From contig MJCC01000007.1 of NCBI GenBank assembly GCA_001766655.1, positions 1 through 64,000 on the forward strand: a stretch of 64,000 bases of DNA, read 5' to 3'. Numbering within the stretch: the stretch's first letter is position 1; each line of letters begins with the position of its first letter. The translations under genes were made by a program, and so were the position numbers. The notes beneath the pieces are model-generated. The model was not told the DNA's origin and ran no database searches. It was given only the letters and a program-made list of their open reading frames with translations. The DNA comes from Phytomonas francai. Its lineage: Eukaryota; Euglenozoa; Kinetoplastea; Trypanosomatida; Trypanosomatidae. Positions 36,146-47,100 of the stretch are shown one piece after another.

Positions 36146-39100
36146 ATGGAAGAATATGTGAATCTTGGGTTGATTGGTGAGGGTTCATTTGGTAGAGTGT
36201 ACAAAGCTCGAATAAAAGGCAGTGGCCAAATTGTTGCAATGAAGCTTATCAGAAAGAAAGGTAAAGACGAAAAAGAGCTTCGAAATTTAAAACGCGAAAT
36301 CGAAATACTAATCAAACTAAAGCATGATCATATCATCACCTTATATGACGCATTCGAAACAAAGGACAACCTTGTCGTGGTAATGGAGTACGCGGTGGGC
36401 GAACTATATAGTGTTCTTGAGACGGATAAAAAGCTTTCCGAGGATCTGGTTCAAAGAATTGCAAAACAGTTGGTTCTAGCTTTGCAGTATCTTCATAGTA
36501 ACCGCATCATTCACCGTGATATTAAACCTCAAAATATTCTATTATGCAACAATGGCGCAGTGAAGCTCGCAGATTTTGGTCTTGCGAGATCGATGAGTTT
36601 CAATACCATTGTTCTGACGAGCTTAAAAGGAACCCCTCTTTATATGGCTCCAGAACGTATTCAGGAAGAGCCGTATGATCACAAAGCAGATTTGTGGTCG
36701 TTAGGATGTATTTTATATGAGCTGTACTACGGTAAACCGCCATTTAGCACAAATAGTCTCTGCACCCTTATTAGGAAAATTACTAAGAGTCCTGTGGATT
36801 TCGACGAGCCTATTTCGTTGAACTTTAAAAGTTTATTGGAAGGACTTTTGATTAAACAACCCTCTGCTCGATTAAATTGGTCCTGTTTGTTAGCTCATCC
36901 TTTTGTTTCTCTAACAAATGCGGATCATGAGTGGCTAAGTATTGTAAAAAAATCAGATATCAAAATGAAAGATAGAATGAAGCATCTAGGTTGCATCAAG
37001 CCCTGTCATCTGACAGATACGATTTGTGGAAAATCAAACCAACTTGCCTTCAATCGATGGGCTTTATCGCCAGGCGAGCAGGGTAGCATATTTAATTCGT
37101 CCACTCTGTTTCAATTACAGTCAGGGGATGTAACTTTAATGAAAGAATTGCTTTTGAAGCTGGTATCAGCTTTACCAAATATTGAAAAAGCCCTCGAGAA
37201 GAAAGAAGAAGAGAAAATAACTCTGACTGCCATTATGGCTTGGGCTATAAAATTGCTTTCCACAGTACAGGACAAAGGTGTTTTAGAACTAACCATCAAG
37301 TTTATTTCAGCTCTAGTCTTCCCTGAAGATGGTGAGGTACTTCCCTTTCCATCTGTGTGTGCGCTTCACGCAGTCACGGCTCTTTTGAGACAACGACACG
37401 GGCAACAACGCATCGGCGCGCTCCTCCGAGAAAGTGTAGCGATGGAACTGATAGAGAACCCAAGTTCGCTAGCTTTTGTTATGAATGAAGCCATAACTAA
37501 TGCCCACGCTTCTCGTTTTCGTTGCATTAAAATACTGCTTCAATGCATTCAATGGGGGAACAACTTTGCGCCGTTATTCATACAGCTTGATGAGTTTCCT
37601 AGCCTTTGGGATTTTATTTTAAATTGGCTTTTGGACACGGGAGAGCCATCGGATAATGTTGACTATGAGCATGCTGCTTTGGCGCTTCACTTTGTTCGAA
37701 TCACAATACCCCATATTAAACTCGTGGCATCTCACTACACGAACTACACGAAACTTATCTCATTGGCAAATCGAGAGTTTTACGCTATTTGCAACTATAA
37801 GCCTATTGATTTTACAAGGGGGGAGAGTAATGTGATGCAACTCAATTATTGTACAGACGCTATGCTATTTGTCGCGTTTGTCTACCGCGAGCTCAACTAT
37901 TTTCCAGTGTTTACAACAGGCGATGCCCTTGTTAGCGGACTCCGTGCTATTTCGGATGCCGTAAACCGCCTTGATTTCAGGCTCGACGCTCCTCGAATTT
38001 TAGGCAGCGCGTACGGATACCCAGTGTATGGTTTATTAGACGGCGTCGTCCACATGCTTTCCCTTACTCTTTCAGCTTCAGAATCACTTTCTTCTGAAAG
38101 AACACCCGAAAACAATATTAAGTCGTTTCTAGACACGCACCGAGGGGAATTCGTGTACCTTATTCTTAGTTTTCTAGGGAATAGTAATACCCCAACCAAA
38201 TTATCAATAAGTGGGTCTCAGGCAGCCTTGAGGGCATTGCAACAGATAGTATTATCTGAGCCCCTTAAAAGCTTAGATCTTTTCTTAAATCCACTGTCCT
38301 TGCATTCCACTGATCAGGGTAGTCTTATTCAGCCTATATCTGTTATTTGCAGTCAACTACACACAGAGTACCTTCAACAAATTTACTTCTGGCCGGAGAG
38401 CCATGGAGGGGGGTCACTTGGTGTGGGTTTGAATCTTACGGTAATCGCAAACATCTTGAATTACATCCTCCAATCTGTGCGATATGATTCAAAAATCAGT
38501 TCAAAAGTAGTTTCTGCTATTCAGGAGGCAGCATACAAAGATGGGCTAATGAAAATGTTAGTGATGTCTTTGAGCTATACTGAGCTTGTCTTTTGGGGAC
38601 CCTCCTTTACTCTGATTACCAAGCTTATGGGGATTTCTGAGAGTTTTTCGGAGGCCTTTTTCGATGCTGAGGGTCTGGAACCCAAACTGATCAAGCAAGC
38701 TCTTGACAGTGAGAAGGCAAATACCAGCCTTATTATGGATGCCCTGCATATTTTATCGCAACTTGCCCAGTTATCTGAAAAATATTACCTCCCTATTCAT
38801 ACAGCAAACCTATACAATAACTTTTGCCTCCTTGTACGCCATCACAAACGCGAAATTCGGAGCAATATGTATCTATTAATTGGAAATCTATGCAAGCATT
38901 CAAATTTCTTTTATGAACACTTAGCCCAGAACAAACTAATTGAGCCACTGATAGAATGTTGCTGTAGCAGCAACTCATCAGCTAGATTCGCGCTGTTTGC
39001 ACTTGGGAATGCTGCGTTTCATAGTGACTATTTCTACGAGCAACTCAAACCCTCCATTTCTAGCTTGATTAAACTTCTGTCAAGTTCCGAGAGTAAAACC

Positions 39101-39403
39101 AGAGAAAACGCGGCTGAGGTTCTTTGCAACTTGGTTAGGAATGGGGATCAATTGCTTGTAGATCTGACAAATCATCATGCGGCTGAGGAACTTTTTAGGA
39201 TATTCAAGGACGGCTCTTTAGACTGTAAAAAGGCAGTCCTTCCAGCAGTAAGTTCGTTTTGCAAGCATAATATTTTTAAAAATGTCTTCATCGACCTGGG
39301 TCTCGAGGATCTTATTGAAGTATTGCAAGAGCAAGCCATATCGGATACATTTATACAAAGATACATAGACCGTATAAAGAATTATTTGAATAGAAGCCAC
39401 TAA
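36146..39403 (+). CDS. STK36: Fused/STK36-type protein kinase with ARM/HEAT tail (1085 aa)
   Basis: The N-terminal 255 residues are a complete Ser/Thr kinase closely resembling animal STK36 (Fused). It has the [11 protein letters not shown] loop at residues 11-21, ATP-anchoring Lys33, Glu51, catalytic Asp125 in HRDIKPQN, and Asp143 of DFG. The activation segment reads [17 protein letters not shown], and [18 protein letters not shown] follows, both near-diagnostic of STK36. All catalytic residues are present. The remaining 830 residues are helical repeat of ARM/HEAT type, for example [13 protein letters not shown] near residue 993. STK36 is needed for the central pair apparatus of motile cilia in mammals, so a flagellar role is expected; RSP4/6 is the next gene. 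Human STK36 is 1315 residues. AT-richer codons than later genes. Confidence 0.9.
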   Translation: MEEYVNLGLIGEGSFGRVYKARIKGSGQIVAMKLIRKKGKDEKELRNLKREIEILIKLKHDHIITLYDAFETKDNLVVVMEYAVGELYSVLETDKKLSEDLVQRIAKQLVLALQYLHSNRIIHRDIKPQNILLCNNGAVKLADFGLARSMSFNTIVLTSLKGTPLYMAPERIQEEPYDHKADLWSLGCILYELYYGKPPFSTNSLCTLIRKITKSPVDFDEPISLNFKSLLEGLLIKQPSARLNWSCLLAHPFVSLTNADHEWLSIVKKSDIKMKDRMKHLGCIKPCHLTDTICGKSNQLAFNRWALSPGEQGSIFNSSTLFQLQSGDVTLMKELLLKLVSALPNIEKALEKKEEEKITLTAIMAWAIKLLSTVQDKGVLELTIKFISALVFPEDGEVLPFPSVCALHAVTALLRQRHGQQRIGALLRESVAMELIENPSSLAFVMNEAITNAHASRFRCIKILLQCIQWGNNFAPLFIQLDEFPSLWDFILNWLLDTGEPSDNVDYEHAALALHFVRITIPHIKLVASHYTNYTKLISLANREFYAICNYKPIDFTRGESNVMQLNYCTDAMLFVAFVYRELNYFPVFTTGDALVSGLRAISDAVNRLDFRLDAPRILGSAYGYPVYGLLDGVVHMLSLTLSASESLSSERTPENNIKSFLDTHRGEFVYLILSFLGNSNTPTKLSISGSQAALRALQQIVLSEPLKSLDLFLNPLSLHSTDQGSLIQPISVICSQLHTEYLQQIYFWPESHGGGSLGVGLNLTVIANILNYILQSVRYDSKISSKVVSAIQEAAYKDGLMKMLVMSLSYTELVFWGPSFTLITKLMGISESFSEAFFDAEGLEPKLIKQALDSEKANTSLIMDALHILSQLAQLSEKYYLPIHTANLYNNFCLLVRHHKREIRSNMYLLIGNLCKHSNFFYEHLAQNKLIEPLIECCCSSNSSARFALFALGNAAFHSDYFYEQLKPSISSLIKLLSSSESKTRENAAEVLCNLVRNGDQLLVDLTNHHAAEELFRIFKDGSLDCKKAVLPAVSSFCKHNIFKNVFIDLGLEDLIEVLQEQAISDTFIQRYIDRIKNYLNRSH

Positions 39404-39603
39404 TGTGGTTCAGTTTGTTTTCACCTACCACAAATCGTTCCTTCCCTCCACGAGTTGTTATTCGATTACTATGTTCACCTGACGCCTTTGTGTGTTGGCT
39501 ATTTCGTATACGAAAATTCTTTCACTTAATATTTAATGAATTGAGGCTGGACTTTTTGAAGGAGTGAAATTTACACGCATTGTTTCTCAGCTTTTATTGT
39601 TAC

Positions 39604-39618
39604 TTTTTTTTTTTTTAG
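39604..39618 (+). promoter_or_regulatory. spliced-leader acceptor for RSP4/6
   Basis: An uninterrupted run of 13 T is followed directly by AG at 39617-39618. It is the clearest acceptor on the plus strand and gives a 75-nt leader. That leader contains an upstream ATG at 39686. Confidence 0.7.
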
Positions 39619-39685
39619 AATTTGCAACTGCCTCATCTAAAAATTGGAAGCCAAGTACGTTAAGGCGCAGGAATAAATAGGCCGT

Positions 39686-39727
39686 ATGCAGATATGTCTC
39701 AGACAGACAGCTCAAGTTTGGAAGTAA
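39686..39727 (+). other. upstream ORF overlapping the RSP4/6 start
   Basis: An ATG at 39686, eight bases before and out of frame with the RSP4/6 ATG, opens a 13-codon frame that ends with TAA at 39725-39727. The stop overlaps by one base an ATG at 39727-39729, which is in frame with RSP4/6 (its Met12). Confidence 0.5.
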
Positions 39728-41481
39728 TGCTCTTCGAGAAGGCAAAAGCCTACTTGATGCGTGCGAACAAAGATGGTGTCAGTGTTTACGATCAGCTTAT
39801 TCGAATCATGGAGCTATTATTGGATGAAAATCCGGAAGATGCCGCGCACAACCCGGAAAAGTTTGAAAGCGTTTTACGTCTGATTCAGAAGCATTCGTTT
39901 CTTCTGGGTGAGAGTACCGATTCGCGCAACGAGCCTGCGTCGATTTCACCCATCGAGCTCAAATATTTGCAGGAGAACAAGGCTCTCTTCCAGCGACCGG
40001 AGCCCGAGGTGCAGACCACGATTGAGCAGCCCGACCCGTGCACCACCGTGACCACTACCAAAGTCACCCCGCTGACCGCCCCCTCGTGCGATTCCATCAC
40101 ACAGCAAAACAAGTTCTGGTGCGAGGCTGGATACGGCATGACCGCCGAAGAGGCCTTCTTTTTCGAGCGCTCCATCACGAAACTGGCCATGGACAAGGGC
40201 CTGACGGAGGTCCGCTTCGTGGGGAAGATATTCGGCAGATATGCCAATTATGTCGTCATCTCCAGCCGCCGCTATGTTCAGCCCGAGGAGAAAATTTTTC
40301 AGGAGGTCAATACGATGCCGAAGCCGCCGCGTAAAAAGGCAGAGGTCCCGGTGCAACCCGAGCCCGGTTTTGTCGGGACGAATCGGCTGTCCTACTGGGT
40401 GGCCTCACGCCCCTCCAGCGGTTGGGTGCTCCTTCCCGACGTCACCCCGCAGCAAATCAACGCCGCGCGACGCATTAACAGCCGCTTTACCGGAAACCTC
40501 GACGCGGATGTGGTTGGGAGTCCGCCATTTCCGTGGAAAGAGTCGATCTATCTTCGCGCGCAGTTATCGAGAATTGTAAGTGGGACTTTCATCTCACCTG
40601 TCGGCGCACTCGAGAGGCCTGAGGACGAATCCGAGGAATTCGAAAGTCAAGAATATGCAGACGATGATGAGCAAACCGCCAATGCCCAGCCAAAGGAGGC
40701 AAAATACCGCCCACTTACCACCCCAGCCCCAGGGTATGGTGAGGAGGAAGTGGATGTTGCGCAGTTTGCTTCGTTAAACCAATGGGTGCATTCTGAAAAC
40801 ATGATTTTAAATAACGGGCGCCAAACAAAAGTACCTGAGAAACCAGAAACCGAAGATGAGGAACAAGAAGAAACCAAAGATATCCAAGATGATGAGTCTG
40901 ATGAGGAAGAGGAAGCACCAGAAGAAATCGAAGAAGAGGAGGAGCCTGAACTGTTTAACCCTATCAAGTCAGATTACTTACATGCAGTTATTAACATTCC
41001 CCAGCCACCCCCCGATATTGATGAAGAAGAGGAGGAAGAGGAATTGGAAGCCCAGGAAGGTGAGGAAAGTGAACAGGAAGAAGAGGAGGAGGACAACACA
41101 CCGCTAAAACCTCTAAACGACGATGATGTCCCTGACGATGACGTCAGCAAACTAAAAGTGGCCGCGTGGAAGATACGTATCGTGAACAACACGAATAAGG
41201 ACCACCGTATTGTGGCAGTGCAGTCCTTGAGATGGCCTGGTGCCTTCGCGTATGTTGGGAGCAATGGCAAGCGTTGGGGTTGTGCATACTTTGGAACAGG
41301 CCTTAAAAAGATGGACTACGTCTTTACGCCGCCACCGGCTCCACCGATTTTGTCTGAGTATTCGGACCTGGTGGAAGCAATGGACCCAACCGCGGCAGTA
41401 GAAAAGCTTGTTCGTCGTGGCGAAGAGCCACCAGAGGGTGACAGCGAAGATGAGCTCGATGAAGCTGAGGATGGTGTGTAG
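39694..41481 (+). CDS. RSP4/6: radial spoke head protein RSP4/6 (595 aa)
   Basis: This is the single RSP4/6-family protein of the axonemal radial spoke head. Conserved blocks include FEKAKAYLMRANKDGVSVYD at the start, FFFERSITKLAMDKGL, VRFVGKIFGRYANYVVI, NRLSYWVASRPSSGWVLLPD and ARRINSRFTGNLDADVVGSP. Near the C-terminus, AVQSLRWPGAFAYVG and RWGCAYFGTG follow. Between these lies an acidic segment (about residues 385-485, long Glu/Asp runs), which is common in this family. The protein belongs to the mechanosignalling spoke of motile flagella. Human RSPH4A is 716 residues, so length is reasonable. Codons are clearly more GC-rich than in the STK36 gene. Met1 follows an overlapping upstream ORF and Met12 lies exactly before the conserved block, so the true start is somewhat open. 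Confidence 0.93.
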   Translation: MSQTDSSSLEVMLFEKAKAYLMRANKDGVSVYDQLIRIMELLLDENPEDAAHNPEKFESVLRLIQKHSFLLGESTDSRNEPASISPIELKYLQENKALFQRPEPEVQTTIEQPDPCTTVTTTKVTPLTAPSCDSITQQNKFWCEAGYGMTAEEAFFFERSITKLAMDKGLTEVRFVGKIFGRYANYVVISSRRYVQPEEKIFQEVNTMPKPPRKKAEVPVQPEPGFVGTNRLSYWVASRPSSGWVLLPDVTPQQINAARRINSRFTGNLDADVVGSPPFPWKESIYLRAQLSRIVSGTFISPVGALERPEDESEEFESQEYADDDEQTANAQPKEAKYRPLTTPAPGYGEEEVDVAQFASLNQWVHSENMILNNGRQTKVPEKPETEDEEQEETKDIQDDESDEEEEAPEEIEEEEEPELFNPIKSDYLHAVINIPQPPPDIDEEEEEEELEAQEGEESEQEEEEEDNTPLKPLNDDDVPDDDVSKLKVAAWKIRIVNNTNKDHRIVAVQSLRWPGAFAYVGSNGKRWGCAYFGTGLKKMDYVFTPPPAPPILSEYSDLVEAMDPTAAVEKLVRRGEEPPEGDSEDELDEAEDGV

Positions 41482-41851
41482 TCATGTAAAAAATTGTCAT
41501 TACTGTTTTTAACATATATTTAGAGAAGTTTCCTTCTATTGTTATTGATGTAGCATAACCCCCCCCCGCCCCCCAAAAAAAAAAAAGTTTAAACATAGCA
41601 TAATTAGTTGCAAAGACTATAAAGGGAGCAAAGCACTCACTTTTGTTGAAACAACTCCACAACAGAGGGGTTTACATCTTCACCCCTCACGCTTTGATCT
41701 TTTTTTTGTTTGCGTAACAAATTTTTTACAAATGAAAACAGGAAATCAGTCCATTTCTATCGCATGCGTATACGCGCACACACACATACGTACGGAGTCA
41801 TTTGGAGGATTTTTTCCCTTGTGTAAGGTCGTAAAAGGTGCTAAGTAAGTA
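41482..41851. other. intergenic region, RSP4/6 to acyl-CoA synthetase-like gene
   Basis: Contains a homopolymeric C-run then A-run near 41560-41586, a CA microsatellite near 41775 and a pyrimidine tract with AG at 41826-41827 that probably splices the next gene with a 24-nt leader. Nothing else is seen. Confidence 0.55.
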
Positions 41852-43867
41852 ATGTATCGATTTATTAGTTTCCCAGTACGCCGTAACATTGGTAATATCA
41901 GTGAATGGTATGCGTGTCGCCTGCGGCTCTCCCTTCGATTTGGATCCAGTGTCGCGGGTACGTTTTACCCTGAATCCGACACTGCGGGATCGAACACAAT
42001 GCATAACGACGTTCACCTAGGCATCGTTATCAAGCCTCAAAGCACCTTAACCGAGCTCTGGGAACAGGCTGTAAAAGCGTGGCCACATCGCAGGTTCCTT
42101 GGTACAAAGATGTGGGTGCGTGGTCGGTTGGGGTATGTGTGGGCCACCTATGAATCCATCGCTAAAGAAATTGAGGCCATGCGAACTTTACTACACAAAA
42201 TGGGAGTTGATAAAGGCTCCCGGGTAATTGTCATTAGCGAAAATCGGTATGAGTGGGTTGTTGTGCACTTTGCAACAATGCAACTGGGTGCACAATTTGT
42301 TGCCTTACCCACCAATATTACACCATCCGAGGCTCAGTTGGTGACACGCACTACACAGTCCAAGGTGCTTTTTGTCGAAACAACAACTTCGTATGCAGCG
42401 GTGAAAGGGTGGGTTGGACATGTTGGACAGTTGGAGCACGTTATCTGCTTTGAGGATCAACTTGGGGAAGCAAGCTACACTGTAGCCATCAGCATCTCAG
42501 CGGAAGTTCCCGAAAAAGTAGCGTCACGAACTGATATTAAAGCGGAGGATACGGCCATGATCATGTTCACCTCCGGGACAACAGGGCCCCCAAAGGGTGT
42601 GATGCTTTCACACAAAACTATTGTAGCCAACATCAGCTCCGTTTACGCTAGTCTGGGTGAGGCACTGACGCATACCGACCTCTTTATGTCTCTGTGTCCT
42701 TGGTCGGTTGCAGGAACCCTGACAACAGAGCTGTATCAGGCAATTTGCAAAGGAGCTTGTATCTGTATCCCACCAGAGCTCATCGAGGGGTTCCAGGATC
42801 TTCCACTTGTTAACCCTAGCGTTATTGTGTCTGTTGCACAGCCATTCCAACGAGCTTATGCCAATATTGTGGACGATGTCATGCATCGCGGGACCTTTAC
42901 CAAGGATCTCACCCGTCTTACGATTGGCCGCATCACAGAGAATCGACTTATGATGAAAAAACCCGGACGAACGCTGCGAGCCTTTTCCAACATATTGCTA
43001 GGGAAGTTCAAGGAGCAGTTTGGTACCGAACTGCGCATCGCTATTATTATTGGCCATCAGCTCACAAAAGATCAAGCAGAGTTGATGGCGGATCTGGATG
43101 TGTTTGTGGTAAGCACTTACGGCTGTTTGGAGGCTGGTGGACTTATTGCAACAGATATCGACGTCCCACAACGTATGAGGGCACTCCCTGGAATTGAGGT
43201 GCGCATTGTAAATGATAAAAATGAAATCGTAGCCCCTGGTGACTTAGGGGAAATTCTTGTAGAGTCACCTCACGCTATGCAGGGCTACTTCGACGTTCAC
43301 ATCGACCCCGAAGAGGCTAAAAACTCTCTCATTGAATACGGAAGTCGCTCGTTTGTGCGAACGGGTGACTATGGCACTATGACCGGCGGCTGGATGACGG
43401 TAAAAGGTAACAAAGATGTCCTCATTACTTTGGCCAACGGCAAGGCTGTGGATCCACTCGAAATTGAAACCACACTATCGAAAAGTCCTTTCATAAAACA
43501 GGTTTTCGTCCATGGGAATAATCAACCATACGTCGTCGCCCTAGTGGTGCCGAATACAAAGGCGATAGCAGCACACTTGCGCAAGGTAGAACGACGCGAT
43601 GGGCTGCCTATTCTCAATGAGCGCGAAAAGGCAGATACCATTCGTGCAGAATTGAGGCGTGTATCGAAGAACCTTCCCCCTCGTACCCATGTTCGACGGT
43701 TTGCCTTTGTAGATGAATTTACTCTAGCAAATGGCTTTATAACAGCTAAGATGGGATACGCACGACAGAAGATCGAGAGTCACTACGTACACTACTTTGA
43801 AGCTTTGTACGATGAAACACCCAAGTTTTACGGGTTCGCTGTTGACGATTATGATGATCTTTTTTAG
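41852..43867 (+). CDS. acyl-CoA synthetase-like protein with atypical active site, probably mitochondrial (671 aa)
   Basis: A member of the AMP-binding (ANL) superfamily nearest to long-chain acyl-CoA synthetases. The phosphate-binding motif FTSGTTGPPKGVM is at residues 239-251, the YGCLE motif near 421 retains Glu, and the TGD motif near 505 retains Asp. In the A8 region the sequence is KGNKDVLITLANGK, with Asn520 where most members have Arg. In the A10 region it is NGFITAKMGYARQ, so the usual catalytic Lys position holds Gly635 and a Lys sits two residues earlier. These changes suggest reduced or altered adenylation or thioesterification. The first 33 residues (MYRFISFPVRRNIGNIS and on) are basic and amphipathic with no acidic residue except one Glu, fitting a mitochondrial presequence. 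Activated fatty acid is the presumed ligand. Confidence 0.85.
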   Translation: MYRFISFPVRRNIGNISEWYACRLRLSLRFGSSVAGTFYPESDTAGSNTMHNDVHLGIVIKPQSTLTELWEQAVKAWPHRRFLGTKMWVRGRLGYVWATYESIAKEIEAMRTLLHKMGVDKGSRVIVISENRYEWVVVHFATMQLGAQFVALPTNITPSEAQLVTRTTQSKVLFVETTTSYAAVKGWVGHVGQLEHVICFEDQLGEASYTVAISISAEVPEKVASRTDIKAEDTAMIMFTSGTTGPPKGVMLSHKTIVANISSVYASLGEALTHTDLFMSLCPWSVAGTLTTELYQAICKGACICIPPELIEGFQDLPLVNPSVIVSVAQPFQRAYANIVDDVMHRGTFTKDLTRLTIGRITENRLMMKKPGRTLRAFSNILLGKFKEQFGTELRIAIIIGHQLTKDQAELMADLDVFVVSTYGCLEAGGLIATDIDVPQRMRALPGIEVRIVNDKNEIVAPGDLGEILVESPHAMQGYFDVHIDPEEAKNSLIEYGSRSFVRTGDYGTMTGGWMTVKGNKDVLITLANGKAVDPLEIETTLSKSPFIKQVFVHGNNQPYVVALVVPNTKAIAAHLRKVERRDGLPILNEREKADTIRAELRRVSKNLPPRTHVRRFAFVDEFTLANGFITAKMGYARQKIESHYVHYFEALYDETPKFYGFAVDDYDDLF

Positions 43868-44192
43868 CTAGGGGTCTCCATGGAATCCAAACGTAAGGAG
43901 TGGCAGCGGCAAAGTGGTTGATTCCCAGGTGGGTATGCCTCTTTCCAACGATTTTCAGGTTTCAACTTCCTCTTTTCCCATTTGTGGTACATTTCAGAGT
44001 CTTTCTGTCTTTGCCTGTATTTCTATGTATCCTTCTCGCACTTTACTTCCTTTATATATATATATATACTCAAAAAAAAAAAGATTCTTCAATTTATCAA
44101 CCCCTGTCCTATTTTCTTAGTAAAGACACAAAAGTTTAGCTTTTTGTCCTAGTTTGTGCTTAAAGGTAAGACAAGGGTAAAGGTCTCTAGCA
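43868..44192. other. intergenic region, acyl-CoA synthetase-like to TTI1-like gene
   Basis: Holds a T/C-rich stretch, a TA microsatellite near 44056-44070, an A-run, and the acceptor for the next gene. No further gene. Confidence 0.6.
44100..44120 (+). promoter_or_regulatory. probable spliced-leader acceptor for TTI1-like gene
   Basis: The stretch CCCCTGTCCTATTTTCTT is followed by AG at 44119-44120. The resulting 72-nt leader contains no ATG before the start codon at 44193. Confidence 0.6.
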
Positions 44193-47100
44193 ATGAACAA
44201 TGAAACTTTATGCTTACTGCTTGAGGATCTTGTAAAAAATATGAACAAGGTTAGTTCGATCAATGAGCTACTCCAGATCCTACAGCAGGCGTTTGTTGAA
44301 GTTTTTATAAAACCAAACCTTTTGGATGAACACAAACAGTCCTCTCCGTCTTCCACACCAAAATCGTCCCAAATCTCATCACTGGGTTCAGATGAAGAAA
44401 CTAAGGTGTCACTTGTGCGGTCAGTACGAATCTTCCACGAAAAAGGTGCTAAACTACACTCTGTATTTTTCGAAAACGAAGCATACCACACACAGGCAGC
44501 CCTATTTATTCTTGAAATGTTGAAGTCTCTTTCAGGGAACTCAAAGCAGTGGTTCAAGGAGTTGCAGGTGGAAAGCCTATCCGCATGTGTGGCCGTGTTT
44601 AAGGCAATTGGTACTAGAAACGTCCGTAAATGTCTTCCTGGCGTCGTATCGGCAACGGTTCGTTACCTTGACCGATCCCATCTGGGAAAGGATCCTGCAG
44701 TAGTTCAACTGAAGGCACTACATGTTTTGCATAGCGCCCTGATGATCTCATTTTCCTCAAAGGAAAACGAACTGTGGATCGTAGAAACTATCGGTCACTT
44801 GTCTAACGTCATGCGGCCGCTTTTGGATCCCAAAAAACTCACCAAGAATGGGTATAATGAGTCCACTGTTTACCGAATCAAGGCATTTTTTTCCAACATG
44901 ATGTGTTGCCCTGGGATGGAATTCGGCGAGACAAGCGTCCTAGCACAGGACTTGGTCGTCGCCTTCGCGGTGGTCGAAAACCTTCATCACCTCCAAGGAA
45001 CCTGCGACAGCGAAGGAGGAAGAAAATGGGAGGATTGGGACACGGGCTCCCACCTCAGTCGCACCGCGACTGAGGAGGACGTAGTGCTCCGACTAAAAAC
45101 GAAGACAGCGGCACAGGCCCTCTCTAGTGCGCTGAGGCAGCTCAACGGCGTAGAGCTGCTGCATGTTGTCACAACAGTTCTGCGCTTCTCCTTTCTCCGT
45201 CCTATCATCATTTCTGGTCTTGAGGACGGTGTTATGGTCTTCAAAACGCTAGTGCGTAAACTGATTCGCATTGTGGCTACTGAAATGATGGAGGACGCAC
45301 TCTACACCTCCCGACAGCCGCGTCGCTACCCCACTGGTGTTGTGGATGAAGCCCTGGAGTGTTTAGCCCACGCCCTAGCTGAAGTCAACGTTCACAATCC
45401 CGATCCTTGCGGGGCATCAGCAACAGAGACTTATGAAACGAGTGGCGAATTTCTCACTAATATTATTCTGGATGAGTGTGATGCTATTCTGCAGGACTGG
45501 GACCTTTATATGATTCATGCACCGGCCATCTACGTGTTGTCTCGTGTTGTGCTCTGGCAATTCAAACCCATTCCAAACTCCCTTCACAATAGCTTTGGAT
45601 CAGCCCTTAAAGAAGGGGAGGGAGGACGTACTTCATATTTCCCTGAACCCGCGGATTTCATTGCGGTGGGCGCATTTGAACAGCTATGGTCCGTTGTGGC
45701 TGCGCCACACCTCTGGAATATCACTGAGGACGAGGAACTATGCAACTATCAGCAGGTATATCATCGTCAGGTCGTGGCTGCAACGATACTGCGTTTTCTT
45801 TCGCTAACTGCTTCTGATGTATTGAAGCCGTCAGTCTTATTAGGGGGGGTGGAAGGGCGCAGCAACTTTGAACGCTTCAACACGCTTGTGTTGTATTTAA
45901 TTCTTGAAAAGGCATCTGCAGCCGGGATTGTACGAGATGCAGCCATTGAATGCATTAGACAGTGCATAGATGCATCCTGTGAGAACGACCCAATGTCCTA
46001 CTTTTTGAGTGCCTGTCTGCCCTTAGTTGATGCGGCCTCTCGAGCCGTCAAGCAACCATTTCTACGATCTTCTGTAGCCAGCGTGCTGCGTGGTATAATA
46101 GAGTTTCTCGTTGAGGGTGGTTTTAGCACTAGTCCTAAGTACTCGTATCAGTGCATGCCTTCAGACCAAAAAGCCACAAAAAATGGGAGTCACAACACGG
46201 ATGATTACAAAACTGGCATCAACATGGTGACCTTCATGTTGCATGGTCGAAGCTCCGGACTTTCGCTATTAGTGCATCAACGCCTATCCACAGCTGAGGT
46301 TCGTGCTGTGATTCAGCGCTGTCTTTTTAAGGATGAATCCGTAATTTCACGCGTTGCAGATTTTGTCCGCTCGGCAGTCGACACGGCTGCAGATGGATGT
46401 CGGATTGCGGCTGCGGATATCGATGAAAGCGGCTTGAAGGCAACCTTGACTCTGATGCGGGATTGTTTTAACATGGCCACGCTTTTAAACATGTGTACGG
46501 AGCGCGAAGCCGCAGACGATGAATTCGATTGTCAGACAACTTCCTATAACAGTCACGTGAAGCTGCTTCAGTTGAGGGTGTTGGAGGCTATTATGTTGGT
46601 CATTTCACACTGCGCACAGCACACAAATGTTTTCACGTACGCAGTGGATGTACTGATCCGAGGCCTCACTTCTTTTCTCACAACGAAACAAGCAGAGACC
46701 TGGCGACAGGCCTGTGCAGAGGAACTCGCAGAGACCAGGCGTAAGGCAAGAATGGGGGATGGTGAAGGAGGCGAAAAGTCGCATAGAGTGGTTGGCCTTG
46801 TAGGAAATGGAGATCAGTCTCCTTGTGACGATAAAGAAGATGAGCAGGAAGAGTTAACAACCCTAAAGGCTCCCCCGTTACCATGGACGGCTGAGACTGC
46901 TTCTTCCAATAGCAAGGTACTATTGCCAAAGGAAGAGAAAGAAAGCGTGATTGTATTACCACGCAGCCATCTTAAGACGGTTTACCGCGTCTATCTTTGC
47001 CTCTTTGCTAAATTAAAGGAGCCCATTGCTCTATTTACGACGACTGCTTTTCAATCAGGCAAACGTAGTGGAGAAGAGCGGCGCCGCATGGAAGCAGTAC

